DNA from: an uncultured Oscillibacter sp.
GTDB taxonomy: Bacteria > Bacillota > Clostridia > Oscillospirales > Oscillospiraceae
Direction: 5' to 3'
NCBI GenBank assembly: GCA_947577075.1
Contig: CANPTW010000007.1
Span: forward strand, 1-64,000
Length of the DNA: 64,000 nt
In this document: piece by piece, positions 1-8,238 of the stretch
Numbering within the stretch: the first letter of the stretch is position 1
Layout of the letters: each line of letters begins with the position of its first letter
Program-made: the position numbers and the translations under genes
The notes under the pieces: generated by a model
The model's database searches: none
What the model was told of the DNA's origin: nothing
The model's input: the letters and a program-made list of their open reading frames with translations, nothing else

Positions 1-195
1 GTGGAGCGCTTTGACGAGACCGGCATCGTCATGTCCACCGCCGTCGGAACCCTGGTGATTACGGGGGAAGACCTGCATATCGGAAAACTGTCCCTGGACG
101 GGGGCGAGCTCCATGTGGACGGAAGAATTGACTCGCTGACCTATGAGGACCAGGGCCCCGGCCGGGGCGGCATCCTGGGCCGCCTGTTCGGATAA
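1..195 (+). CDS. yabP: Sporulation protein YabP, C-terminal part (cut by window edge)
   Basis: The frame is open at base 1 and gives 64 residues ending in TAA at 193. The beta-rich pattern GTLVITGEDLHIGKLSLDGG and a short Gly-rich tail fit the YabP/YqfC family, which is about 90-100 residues long, so roughly the first third lies outside the window. The GTG at base 1 is probably an internal Val. In Bacillus YabP is needed for spore coat or cortex assembly in the mother cell, and the gene order yabP-yabQ-divIC-yabR seen here matches Bacillus. Confidence 0.85.
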   Translation: MERFDETGIVMSTAVGTLVITGEDLHIGKLSLDGGELHVDGRIDSLTYEDQGPGRGGILGRLFG

Positions 196-197
196 GG

Positions 198-842
198 ATG
201 GGGGGCCAGGCTGCGGGGCAGCTGCTGGTGTTTGGGCAGTCCATTCTGCTGGGGCTGTCCGCCGGGCTGCTGTATGACCTGCTGCGCCCCTTTCGCGTCC
301 GGGCCCCCCGCTTTACCGGGGCGCTGGACGGCGCGTACTGCCTGGCGGTGGGGGGAGCGGTGTTCCTCTTTCTGCTGCGCCGGGCGGAGGGGCAGCTCCG
401 GGGCTTTGTGATTGTGGGGGCGTTGGGGGGAGCGGTGCTGTTTTTCTGCGCTTTCTCGGAGCTTTTGCGGCCCGTGTGGGCATTTTGGGCGGATACGCTG
501 GCCTTTTTGTGGTCTTTGCTGTGCCTTCCTCTCTGGTGGGGAAGAAAATTTTGCAAAAAAATTGCCCGACGGGGAAAAAACCTCTTTTATTTTTGGAGCA
601 AATGCTTTACAATAAGAAAAAGTGGGCGCAGGCCCGTAAAGGGGGACGGCAGAAATGGCAAGGCAAAAAAAGGCGGCGGGAGCGGTAAAGCTCCGCACGG
701 GTCTGCTGACCAAGCTGCTGATCGTGATCCTGCTGGCCGCGCTGGTCTGCAAGGTATACGCTCTTCGGGAAGAGGTGTCCGAAGCGGAGGCGGAAAGGGC
801 GCGTTGCGCCGCCTTGGTGGAGGGCAAACGCCAGGAAAATGA
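198..842 (+). CDS. yabQ: Spore cortex biosynthesis protein YabQ, with long overlap into divIC
   Basis: The gene starts 2 nt after yabP. Residues 1 to about 120 hold several hydrophobic segments, with the motif LLYDLLRPFR near residue 30, as in YabQ, a membrane protein needed for spore cortex formation. From about residue 140 the protein turns Gly/Arg/Lys-rich. From residue 153 it is simply the second reading frame of the downstream divIC gene: the two ORFs share 188 nt. The usual YabQ core is intact. The tail could be a real overlapping extension, a recent loss of the stop codon, or a sequencing indel near 600-650. Confidence 0.8.
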   Translation: MGGQAAGQLLVFGQSILLGLSAGLLYDLLRPFRVRAPRFTGALDGAYCLAVGGAVFLFLLRRAEGQLRGFVIVGALGGAVLFFCAFSELLRPVWAFWADTLAFLWSLLCLPLWWGRKFCKKIARRGKNLFYFWSKCFTIRKSGRRPVKGDGRNGKAKKGGGSGKAPHGSADQAADRDPAGRAGLQGIRSSGRGVRSGGGKGALRRLGGGQTPGK

Positions 843-957
843 CGCCCTGGCGGCGGACATCGAAGAGGGCTGCACGCCTGAAAAGATGCAGGAGATCGCC
901 CGCCGGGAGCTGGGCTGGGTCCTGCCCGGCGAGTATGTGTTCGACGTCGGGAGCTGA
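655..957 (+). CDS. divIC: Septum formation initiator, DivIC/FtsB family
   Basis: A 100-residue protein with a basic N-terminus (MARQKKAAGAVKLR), one membrane helix at about residues 17-36, a charged coiled coil at about 38-70 and the C-terminal ELGWVLPGEYVFDV block typical of DivIC/FtsB. These proteins act in the divisome with FtsL and DivIB. The start has a purine-rich site (GGGGGACGG) just upstream. It sits in the conserved yabP-yabQ-divIC-yabR order and overlaps the yabQ tail. Confidence 0.92.
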   Translation: MARQKKAAGAVKLRTGLLTKLLIVILLAALVCKVYALREEVSEAEAERARCAALVEGKRQENDALAADIEEGCTPEKMQEIARRELGWVLPGEYVFDVGS

Positions 958-1017
958 GACGTGCCCTTTGGGCCATTTTCCCCGCATGAATCAAGGGAAG
1001 GAGAAACTAGAAACCGT

Positions 1018-1479
1018 ATGGAGCCTCAGGTTGGGAGCATTCTGGAAGGCAAAGTCACCAGCATTATGAAATTCGGCGCCTTTGTGGCGCTGGAGGGAGG
1101 TGGCTCCGGGCTGGTACATATCTCGGAGATCGCCAATACGTTTGTGGAGGACGTCCACGACCACCTTCAGACGGGGCAGGCCGTGAAGGTATTGGTTCTG
1201 TCCGCGGAGAACGGGAGGGTGAACCTCTCCATTAAAAAGGCCCTGCCCCAGCAGGAGCGGCGGCCGGTCCGCCCCTCCCGGCCGGGAGCGCCCTTCCGCC
1301 CGGCGCCGTCCGGCGCCGCGCAGCCTCCGGCACAGGGCCGGGGGAGGCCTGCGCCTCTGCCCCCGTCGGGGGATCAGGCCTTTGAGGACAAGCTGAAGCA
1401 GTTCCTCTCCTCCTCCGAGGGGAAGATGGCAGATCTGAACCGGAGCATGGACGGCAAGCGGGGCAGACGAAGAAGATAA
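1018..1479 (+). CDS. yabR: S1-domain RNA-binding protein, YabR type
   Basis: A 153-residue protein. Residues 1-75 form one S1 RNA-binding domain (GSILEGKVTSIMKFGAFVAL, then GLVHISEI and VNLSIKKA). A Pro/Arg/Gly-rich linker follows at about 78-120, then a short basic C-terminal helix ending GKRGRRRR. An in-frame GTG exists at 961, but ATG 1018 is preferred because AAGGAG lies at 998-1003 and the S1 domain begins right after it. The position behind divIC matches Bacillus yabR. Confidence 0.88.
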   Translation: MEPQVGSILEGKVTSIMKFGAFVALEGGGSGLVHISEIANTFVEDVHDHLQTGQAVKVLVLSAENGRVNLSIKKALPQQERRPVRPSRPGAPFRPAPSGAAQPPAQGRGRPAPLPPSGDQAFEDKLKQFLSSSEGKMADLNRSMDGKRGRRRR

Positions 1480-1481
1480 CG

Positions 1482-1512
1482 GGAACCGCCTGGAAACGGG
1501 CGGTTCTTTTCC
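1482..1512 (+). terminator. Rho-independent terminator after yabR
   Basis: GAACCGCC at 1483-1490 pairs with GGCGGTTC at 1499-1506, followed by TTTT. It closes the yabP-yabR unit. Confidence 0.75.
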
Positions 1513-1741
1513 TGCCCCGGGCAAAAAAAGGAGCCGCACGGCAGATGGCGTGCGGCCCAAGCGGGTGGGATATTGGAAAGCTTCCTATATCAAAGTACCA
1601 TAATTTTCCTCTTTTGTAAATAGAAAGTTTTGCCGCTTTTCGGCTTCTTTTGCCGAAAAACGCCGCCCCGGCAACGGAGGGAAGGTTTTTGTGAAAATTT
1701 TGAAAAAAGTGCGGTTTCCTCTTTCCATTTCAATACAAATA

Positions 1742-1750
1742 TGTTATATT
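1742..1750 (+). promoter_or_regulatory. Extended -10 promoter candidate for hpf
   Basis: TGTTATATT at 1742-1750 is an extended -10 (TGn plus TATATT), 50 nt before the hpf start in an AT-rich stretch. No clear -35 is visible. The rest of the 1480-1800 gap holds the yabR terminator and AT-rich DNA with no supportable gene. Confidence 0.4.
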
Positions 1751-1800
1751 ATACAAAAGAGGCTTCCCCAGTCCTCTTTCACACGAAAGGAGCGATCTCG

Positions 1801-2346
1801 ATGAAGTACACCTACGCTTGCAAGAAAGTCTCCCTCAATGACTCCATTAAGGCCTACACCGAAAAGAAGATTGCCAAGCTGGAGAAATATTTCCGGGAGG
1901 ACACCACCGCGTTTGTGACGTTCTCTGTGGAGAAGGACCACCGCTGTACGGTGGAGATCACCGTTCGGAGCGGCGCCGCGCTGCTCCGCGCGCAGACCGA
2001 GGCGCCGGACGGGGATATGCGCGGCGCTGTGGACGCCGCCGTGGGCTATATCGAGCGCCAGATTTTGAAAAACAAGACCCGGCTCTCCAAGCGCCTGCGG
2101 AGCGAGGGCTTCCCGCCTCCCGCCCCCGTCAGCGACTTTGACGTGGCGGAGGAAAAGGAGTTCGCCGTTGTCCGCACCAAGCGCTTTGCCGTGAAGCCCA
2201 TGAGCACGGAGGAAGCCATTTTGCAGATGAATCTGCTGGATCACAGCTTCTTCGTCTTCCGCAGCAGCGAGGACGACAGCCTGTGCATCGTGTACCGCCG
2301 GAAGAGCGGCGGCTATGGCCTGATCGTCACCGACGAGGAGGATTGA
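1801..2346 (+). CDS. hpf: Long-form ribosome hibernation promoting factor
   Basis: A 181-residue protein. Residues 1-95 are the ribosome-binding S30AE domain (MKYTYACKKVSLNDSIKAYT, then KKIAKLEKYF). Residues about 120-180 are the C-terminal dimerisation domain (VRTKRFAVKPMSTEEAILQM, then HSFFVFR). Long HPF dimerises 70S ribosomes into inactive 100S particles in stationary phase. The frame is open upstream to 1630, but ATG 1801 has GAAAGGAG at 1785-1792 and starts the domain. A terminator follows. Confidence 0.95.
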   Translation: MKYTYACKKVSLNDSIKAYTEKKIAKLEKYFREDTTAFVTFSVEKDHRCTVEITVRSGAALLRAQTEAPDGDMRGAVDAAVGYIERQILKNKTRLSKRLRSEGFPPPAPVSDFDVAEEKEFAVVRTKRFAVKPMSTEEAILQMNLLDHSFFVFRSSEDDSLCIVYRRKSGGYGLIVTDEED

Positions 2347-2356
2347 ATAACTGCGG

Positions 2357-2382
2357 AAGGGACCGAAAGGTCCCTTCTTTTT
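2357..2382 (+). terminator. Rho-independent terminator after hpf
   Basis: AAGGGACC, loop GAAA, GGTCCCTT (2357-2376), then CTTTTT. Confidence 0.85.
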
Positions 2383-2571
2383 GCCCGGAAGAAGCCTGCC
2401 GCTCATCCGGCTGGGCGGGCCGCGGAGCTTGCGCTTCATACGGAACGCTTAGTCCGCGGTGCCTTTCGGGCCGGGAGGCCGGAGCTGCGGCCGGGGCTTT
2501 GGCCGGGCCCGACGGAGCGGGGCGGCGGGGAAGAATAGGGCCCGGGAACCCCGGAGAGAGCGGCTGAAGGG

Positions 2572-3594
2572 TCAGTAGTCCAACGGATGGGCGTCCGTGT
2601 ACAGCTTCCCGACGTTGATGGCGTAGAAGTCGAAGTTGTCCAAAAGCGCCTCGAGCTCCTTGGGATATCCCTTCCCGGAGCTGCGGATTACATCCATCAG
2701 GTGCACGCTGACAGGATACCGGGTCGGGTCCATCCGGGTGGGAAGCCGGTGGGAAAAGCTCCAGCCCTGATACTGGATATGCACGGCGCTGTCGAACAGC
2801 GACGGCTCTCCGGGAATCTCCTCTCCCATGGACGGCGGGTACTGGTTCAGGCCCTTGCCGTTGGAGTCAAAGAGCATCTTGAACCCCTCCGGCGGAGGCA
2901 TCGTCCAGTCAATCATGCTTCCGCCCGTTCCCCGGAGCAACCCATTGACAGCGACGTTATAGGAGGCGTAACAGGTATTACGGACGTCTCCCTTCGGAAA
3001 ATCCCGGGGCAGCTCCATGGGGCCGCAGCCGTACTTGTAGGAAAGTGCCTCGAAGTGGTCGTGAACGGTGTCAATCAGGTCCTCCGTTTTGTAATAGTAA
3101 TCGGAGTTGTAATAGACGGTGAAGCTGGTGCATCCCATTTCTTTGGCGACTTCCTTGCCTTCCACGTAACTTGCGCTTTTCATGGTGTCAACCATGAGGA
3201 TTCGGCTATAGCCATATATGTCTCTTAGGGCTTCCTGTGCGACCTCTGCTGTATCAAAGCCCTTGTCACCCCAATACGCCACAATATCAGATATGGCATG
3301 GTCCAGCGTCCGCAGTACGGACTCCTTGTCAATATTCCCCGAGGCGTATTCATCAAACATGGCCGGAAGCTGGTTATGAAGCCGGACAGTAAGCCCTTCG
3401 TCCTCGCCAAAGGCACAGCCAAAACTTAGGGGCCTTTTTACTGAGGGATTCTCCGGTCGACCGGAAATCGTGACGGTATCCATAGATTTCGCCGGGGAAC
3501 CGTCCTTTTGGGCGGTTTCCCCAGCTTTGGCTTCTGCCTGAATGGCAGCTGCTAAGGGCGCAGGTGCTTGAATCTGGTTGTTCACTGAAAGCAT
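2572..3594 (-). CDS. Unknown protein, family A copy 1 (tandem paralogue)
   Basis: I do not recognise this 340-residue family. The N-terminal ~60 residues are Ala/Pro/Lys-rich and low complexity, with no signal peptide, and include DTVTISGRPE. A folded region follows, with an acidic helix (NIDKESVLRTLDHAISDI), an aromatic patch (YYNSDYYYKTEDLIDTVHDH) and a conserved end (GYPKELEALLDNFDFYAINV). It is the last of four leftward genes, 142 nt after copy 2. Its 3' end is base-identical to copy 2 for 233 bp while the middles differ, which suggests gene conversion. A secreted or exported role is possible but unsupported. Confidence 0.75.
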   Translation of the reverse strand: MLSVNNQIQAPAPLAAAIQAEAKAGETAQKDGSPAKSMDTVTISGRPENPSVKRPLSFGCAFGEDEGLTVRLHNQLPAMFDEYASGNIDKESVLRTLDHAISDIVAYWGDKGFDTAEVAQEALRDIYGYSRILMVDTMKSASYVEGKEVAKEMGCTSFTVYYNSDYYYKTEDLIDTVHDHFEALSYKYGCGPMELPRDFPKGDVRNTCYASYNVAVNGLLRGTGGSMIDWTMPPPEGFKMLFDSNGKGLNQYPPSMGEEIPGEPSLFDSAVHIQYQGWSFSHRLPTRMDPTRYPVSVHLMDVIRSSGKGYPKELEALLDNFDFYAINVGKLYTDAHPLDY

Positions 3595-3736
3595 AGTACC
3601 CTCCGATAACTTATGTACGATTCAACTTGAGTACACGAATTCCAATGGAGAAGTGCATGTCACGCATCCTCGGCGTCATATCATTTCTGCCATGTCTCGT
3701 ATTTTCCATACCTGCTTTGTATCCTGCAACAAAAAA

Positions 3737-4759
3737 TCAGTAAACCAAGGGGTGCGCGTCCGTGTACAGCTTCCCGACGTTGATGGCGTAGAAGTCGAAG
3801 TTGTCCAAAAGCGCCTCGAGCTCCTTGGGATATCCCTTCCCGGAGCTGCGGATTACATCCATCAGGTGCACGCTGACAGGATACCGGGTCGGGTCCATCC
3901 GGGTGGGAAGCCGGTGGGAAAAGCTCCAGCCCTGATACTGGATATGCACGGCGCTGTCGAACAGCGACGGCTCTCCGGGAATCTCCTCCCCCATGGACGG
4001 CGGGTATTGGTTTAGACCCATACAGTTGGAGTCGAAAAGCATCTTAAATCCCTTCGGCGGAGGCATCGTCCAGTCAATCATGCTTCCGCCCGTTTCCCGG
4101 AGGGCGTTGTTGAACCCGGTGTTGTAGGAGGCGTAACGGGTATTGCGGACATCTCCCTCCGGGAAATTCCGGGGCAGTTCCATTGGGCCGCAGCCGTACT
4201 TAACGGAAAGAGCTTCAAAGTGGTCGTGAACGGTGTCGATCAGGTCCTCCGTTTTATAATAGTAGTCGGAGTTGTAATAGGCGGTGAAGCTGGTGCATCC
4301 CATTTCCTTGGCGACTTCTCTGCCTTCCACGCTGCTTGCGCTGTTCATGGAACTGACCATAAGAATTCGGCTGTACCTGTACCAATCGCCCAGCACTTTT
4401 TGTGTGATGTCCGCCGGGTCAAAACCTTTGTCTCCCCAAAACGACACAATATCAGATATGGCGTGGTCCAGCGTCCGCAGTACGGACTCTTTATCAATAT
4501 TCCCTGTGGCGTATTCGTAAAACATGGGCGGAAGCTGGTTGTGGAGCCGGACTGTAAGACCTTCGTCCTCGTCAAAGGCGCAAGCAAAATTCAGAGGGAG
4601 TTCTACCGTAGGCTTCTCCGGCCGTCCGGAAATTGTGACGGTATCCGTGGATTTTGTAAGAAGACCATTCTTTTGCGCAGCTTCTCCGGCTTTGGCTTCC
4701 GCCGGAGCGGCGGCGGCCAAGGGCACCGCTGTTTGGCGCTGGTTATTTACTGAAAGCAT
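3737..4759 (-). CDS. Unknown protein, family A copy 2 (tandem paralogue)
   Basis: 340 residues, the same length as copy 1 and clearly homologous along its whole length. Both start MLSVNNQ and both carry the low-complexity head with DTVTISGRPE. The frame is open upstream to 4876, but that part overlaps the next gene. ATG 4759 is chosen because it aligns with copy 1 and lies 25 nt after the preceding stop. Differences from copy 1 concentrate in residues ~60-240. Function unknown. Confidence 0.75.
   Translation of the reverse strand: MLSVNNQRQTAVPLAAAAPAEAKAGEAAQKNGLLTKSTDTVTISGRPEKPTVELPLNFACAFDEDEGLTVRLHNQLPPMFYEYATGNIDKESVLRTLDHAISDIVSFWGDKGFDPADITQKVLGDWYRYSRILMVSSMNSASSVEGREVAKEMGCTSFTAYYNSDYYYKTEDLIDTVHDHFEALSVKYGCGPMELPRNFPEGDVRNTRYASYNTGFNNALRETGGSMIDWTMPPPKGFKMLFDSNCMGLNQYPPSMGEEIPGEPSLFDSAVHIQYQGWSFSHRLPTRMDPTRYPVSVHLMDVIRSSGKGYPKELEALLDNFDFYAINVGKLYTDAHPLVY
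3756..3988. repeat. 233-bp exact direct repeat of 2591-2823 (3' ends of the two A genes)
   Basis: Bases 3756-3988 match 2591-2823 exactly at an offset of 1165, while flanking parts of the same genes carry many substitutions. The repeat covers the last ~75 codons of both genes. This pattern fits recent gene conversion or unequal crossing-over. Confidence 0.9.
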
Positions 4760-4784
4760 CGTGTCCTCCAATCGCTTCGCGCAG

Positions 4785-5789
4785 TTATTCCTTTTCCGTA
4801 CTGAGCAGCTGGTCCAGGCTGACCTCCACTGCCCCGGTGATAAAGTGGTCAAAGAGCCCCTCCAGCAGCTTGACATAGTCCTCGGTCCAGCCGTTGTGTC
4901 CGCTGACCTGGTGCAGATTCTCTTTCATGGAAGCTGCAAATTTGGCCGTGTCAAAGGGCTGGTCCGCCACGCGGTACCATTGGTCCGCCGTCATAAAGGA
5001 AGCCTTCTCGTGTCCAACATTGTAAATACTGTTTGGGTTGAAGGCTTCGTCAAACTGAACCCCCATCATGGCGAGGTAGGTGTCCGCCTGGTCCATCCCC
5101 ATCTTGTGGATCAGGACGCCGGACATGCTCAGCTCGCTCTGCATGTTCAAAAAATCCAGCGTCGTATTTTTACCGGCGTATTTCTCACGGATGGCCGCCT
5201 CCCGCTGGCCAAAGTTCATCCCGTCGTAACCCAGGGTTTTCATCATCGCGTTGTGAACAATCTTGTCCGCTTTCTCCACGCATGAACGGTCCAGGGCGGT
5301 TTTTTTTTCATAGGTCCATTCCGTATACGGCCTGCCGTCCAGCTCCACGCCTTCCTTCCAGGCGGCGTTTATGGCGGGGTTGTAAATATGGCGCGTAACC
5401 TCGGTATAAAACTGATAGCCGATTTCACCCCATTCCGCAGGTCCGGCGACACAGCCCCGAATGGCAATCATATTCCCGTCGAAGGCTTCATCGTAGCGGT
5501 TCCAGATTTCCGCGTAGATTTCGTCCGGGCTCATGCCGGTATAGTCGGCCTGGGCGTCCAGCTCCGCCAGCTGCTTCAGCTTTGCGTGGGTCGCGTTGCT
5601 GACGGTAATGCCGTTGGGCCTCGTTCGTTCCGCCAGGGAAAACTCCGGCTCCGTCCGGGGCGGCGGGGCGCTGGGCACATAGCGGTCCTGCGTTTGGGCC
5701 AGCACCTGGCCGAAGGTTTTGGACGGCGCGGGCGAGGCTGTGGACTTCCGGTACTCCGGACGGACCTGGGGGGCGCTTTCGATTCTCAT
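4785..5789 (-). CDS. Unknown protein, family B copy 1 (tandem paralogue)
   Basis: 334 residues of an unrecognised family. A Pro/Ser-rich head (MRIESAPQVRPEYRKSTASP) with no signal peptide leads into a helical domain with NATHAKLKQLAELDAQADYT, MSPDEIYAEIWNRYDEAF and a conserved block GHEKASFMTADQWYRVADQP. The C-terminal tail is acidic and helical. It lies 21 nt after copy 2 of the same family and 25 nt before A copy 2, so the four genes are probably one operon. The B family shows no obvious homology to A, although both have disordered heads of similar composition. Confidence 0.75.
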   Translation of the reverse strand: MRIESAPQVRPEYRKSTASPAPSKTFGQVLAQTQDRYVPSAPPPRTEPEFSLAERTRPNGITVSNATHAKLKQLAELDAQADYTGMSPDEIYAEIWNRYDEAFDGNMIAIRGCVAGPAEWGEIGYQFYTEVTRHIYNPAINAAWKEGVELDGRPYTEWTYEKKTALDRSCVEKADKIVHNAMMKTLGYDGMNFGQREAAIREKYAGKNTTLDFLNMQSELSMSGVLIHKMGMDQADTYLAMMGVQFDEAFNPNSIYNVGHEKASFMTADQWYRVADQPFDTAKFAASMKENLHQVSGHNGWTEDYVKLLEGLFDHFITGAVEVSLDQLLSTEKE

Positions 5790-5810
5790 AGCGATTCCTT
5801 CCTCCAGCAG

Positions 5811-6815
5811 TTATTGTTTTTCCGAGCCGAGCAGCTGGTCCAGGCTTTCGTCCACCGCTCCGGTGACAAAGTGGTCAAAGAGCCTCTCCAGCAGCTTGAC
5901 GTAGTCCTCGGTCCAGCCGTTGTGTCCGCTGACCTGGTGCACATTCTCTTTCATGGAGGCCGCGAATTGGACCGTGTCAAAGGGCTGGTTCGCCACGCGG
6001 TACCATTGGTCCGCCGTCATAAAAGAAGACTTCTCGTGCCCAACTATCATAATGTAGTTCGGATTAAAAGCTCTCTCAAACTGGGCATCCAGCATGGCGC
6101 AGTAGGTGTCCGCCTGATCTTCTCCCATCTTGTGCCGCAGGACGCCGGACAGTTTCAATTCACTCTGCATTTTTAAAAAGTCCGAAGTCGTATTCTTGCC
6201 GGCGTATTTCTCCCGGATTACGGCCTCCCGCTGGTCAAAGTCCATCCCGTCGTAACCTAAAGCCTTCATCTTCGCATCATAAACAACCTTATCCGCTTTC
6301 TCCCTGCAAGAACGGTCCAGAGCGTTTTCCTCCTCATAGGTCCACTCCGTATACGGTCTGCCGTCGAGTTTCACGCCCTCTTTCCAGGCGGCGTTTATGG
6401 CGGGGTTAAAAATATGATGCACGATTTCGCCCTGAAACTGGTTGTTAACCACGCACCATTCTGCTGGTCCCGCAATACAGCCTCTAATGGCGATCATATC
6501 CTCACCAAAGGCTTCGCTATAGCGGTTCCAGATTTCCGCATAGATTTCGTCCGGGCTCATGCCGGTATAGTCGGCCTGGGCGTCTATTTCCGCCAGCTGC
6601 TTCAGCTTCGCGTGGGTCGCGTTGCTGACGGTAACGCCGCTGGGCCTCGTCCGCTCCGCCAGGGAAAACTCTGGCTCCGTCCGGGGCGGCGGAGCGCTGG
6701 GGACGTAGCGGTCCTGCGTTTGGGACATCACCTGGCCGAAGGTTTTGGACGGCGCGGGCGAGGCTGTGGACTTCCGGTACTCCGGACGGACCTGGGGGGC
6801 GCTTTCGATTCTCAT
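5811..6815 (-). CDS. Unknown protein, family B copy 2 (tandem paralogue, first in operon)
   Basis: 334 residues, colinear with B copy 1. The frame is open to 6833, but ATG 6815 is preferred: it follows GGAGGAAGG and matches the other copy, including the upstream ribosome-binding region, which is nearly identical between copies (about 100 bp around the start). Charge and loop changes concentrate in residues ~95-260. As first gene of the four-gene unit it should carry the promoter, but I see no convincing -35/-10 pair between it and the terminator at 6901-6974. Confidence 0.75.
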   Translation of the reverse strand: MRIESAPQVRPEYRKSTASPAPSKTFGQVMSQTQDRYVPSAPPPRTEPEFSLAERTRPSGVTVSNATHAKLKQLAEIDAQADYTGMSPDEIYAEIWNRYSEAFGEDMIAIRGCIAGPAEWCVVNNQFQGEIVHHIFNPAINAAWKEGVKLDGRPYTEWTYEEENALDRSCREKADKVVYDAKMKALGYDGMDFDQREAVIREKYAGKNTTSDFLKMQSELKLSGVLRHKMGEDQADTYCAMLDAQFERAFNPNYIMIVGHEKSSFMTADQWYRVANQPFDTVQFAASMKENVHQVSGHNGWTEDYVKLLERLFDHFVTGAVDESLDQLLGSEKQ

Positions 6816-6900
6816 AGCGATTCCTTCCTCCATACAGGTAATTCAATATCCTGGGATTCTCTCCGTCCAGCCGCCTGTTCCGGGGCGAAGGCGCCTTTCA

Positions 6901-6974
6901 GAAAAAACGCCTCCTTCCGCATTCGGCGGCAGGATACTGTAAATCCTACCTTACAAATGCGGAAGAAGGCTTCA
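6901..6974 (-). terminator. Terminator after the sigma/anti-sigma pair
   Basis: On the minus strand GCCTTCTTCCGCATT pairs with AATGCGGAAGGAGGC across a ~27-nt loop that has its own GGAT/ATCC helix, and is followed by GTTTTTTC. It separates the sigma/anti-sigma operon from the B/A gene cluster. Confidence 0.8.
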
Positions 6975-7000
6975 TCCTCACATCATTTTTAGAAGAAATT

Positions 7001-7717
7001 TCATTTTGTCGAATTCACCAAAGAAACGCTTTCAGCTATGTGCAAAATGTCCTCTTTATCAAGAGGTGCGTCAATGGAGAAGTGCAATCCATGCTCCGGG
7101 TCAATCCAAGTGACCAGGTTCCTTTCTCCTTTTTCTGTTTTGAAAAACTGGCCGTCCAGTCCATTCACCGTGACGGGTGTGATCTCTGTGTCTTCGATAA
7201 CAACCTGAAAAGCACTGCCTTGGCACATTTGCATATAGCCCAGATAAATGGTCTCCCCGGTTTCTTCGTTCCGGTAGACAATATCCACCTGCCCCGGCCA
7301 GTCTATCCGTTCGCTCTCAACTTCGGCGTAACCCTCCGGCAATTCCGTAATTTCATACCGGGGCATTGGTCCGGCCATATCCTCCCCCGTATATCGGTAG
7401 GTGATATGCGTTTCATACCATTCGGTAACCCACTGCAGCAACGCGGCTCTCACCGTGGGGCTGGCGGCCAGCAGGCTGCCGAACCCAACCGAGACGAACA
7501 GCAGGACCGCGGCGGCCCGCTGAGCGGCCCGTTTCCACATCGGCCTTGCCCGCTTTCGCGCCCATGCCGGCGGATCGGCCAGCATATGACGGACCTCCCG
7601 CCGGTACCGGGCCGACGCCTCAAAGGGGGGGCCCGGATTCGCGCTTTTATCCCAATCCAGCTTGAGAGTATCCAGTAAAACACGCCGCGCCAGCGCGTCC
7701 AGTTCTTGCTCCGTCAT
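7001..7717 (-). CDS. Anti-sigma-like membrane protein with DUF4367 domain
   Basis: 238 residues. Residues 1-62 are a cytoplasmic helical segment, residues ~66-86 a single membrane helix (RAAAVLLFVSVGFGSLLAA), and ~105-235 an extracytoplasmic DUF4367-type domain (YEITELPEGYAEVE, IVYRNEETGETIYLGYMQ, HGLHFSIDA). Its start overlaps the stop of the ECF sigma gene by 4 nt, so the two are translationally coupled. That layout supports a regulator that holds the sigma factor until a surface signal arrives. The signal is unknown. Confidence 0.8.
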   Translation of the reverse strand: MTEQELDALARRVLLDTLKLDWDKSANPGPPFEASARYRREVRHMLADPPAWARKRARPMWKRAAQRAAAVLLFVSVGFGSLLAASPTVRAALLQWVTEWYETHITYRYTGEDMAGPMPRYEITELPEGYAEVESERIDWPGQVDIVYRNEETGETIYLGYMQMCQGSAFQVVIEDTEITPVTVNGLDGQFFKTEKGERNLVTWIDPEHGLHFSIDAPLDKEDILHIAESVSLVNSTK

Positions 7718-8238
7718 GGATGAAACCCCTCCCTCTCCGCAATTTCCCGCAGGAGCGCGCGCCCCCGGCTTGCCCGTGAGCTGACCGCCGTTTCCGAGAT
7801 GCCCAGGCGTTTGGCGACGTCCCGGTCGGAATAGCCAAAGAGAAGTTTCATCTCCAGAACCGCGCGGTATGTAGCGGGCAGCTGCCGGAACAACGCGACC
7901 AGTTCCGAATATTCCGATACGGATTCAGCGGCGTTTTCCAGGCTCTCCATATCCGGCAGGGGAACGATTCGGCTTCTCTTCCGCAGGATCATAAGCGATT
8001 CATTCTTCACTATGGAAATGAGCCAGAAGGGCAATTCCTCACAGGGAATTTCAGAAATTTTTTCAAAGTGCCGGATGATTTGCATGAAGGCGTTTTGAAC
8101 CGCGTCCTCAGCGTCTCTTTGATTCTTGAGGATACCCATGGCGGCGTCTTCCAGCCGGGTATGGTATTGCCCATAAATCGCCGTGAACTTCCGGCGGTCT
8201 TCTTCGCCCTCCAGCGCGGCCAAGAGAACTATCAGCAT
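7714..8238 (-). CDS. ECF-type RNA polymerase sigma factor
   Basis: 174 residues. Region 2 spans about residues 15-80 (YGQYHTRLEDAAMGILKNQR, DAEDAVQNAFMQIIRHFEKI). Region 4 spans about 110-165 (LPATYRAVLEMKLLFGYSDR, then the helix-turn-helix VAKRLGISETAVSSRASRGR). There is no region 1 or 3, as in ECF (group 4) sigma factors. AAGGAG lies 8 nt before ATG 8238. It is followed by its DUF4367 partner. Targets are unknown. Confidence 0.92.
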   Translation of the reverse strand: MLIVLLAALEGEEDRRKFTAIYGQYHTRLEDAAMGILKNQRDAEDAVQNAFMQIIRHFEKISEIPCEELPFWLISIVKNESLMILRKRSRIVPLPDMESLENAAESVSEYSELVALFRQLPATYRAVLEMKLLFGYSDRDVAKRLGISETAVSSRASRGRALLREIAEREGFHP

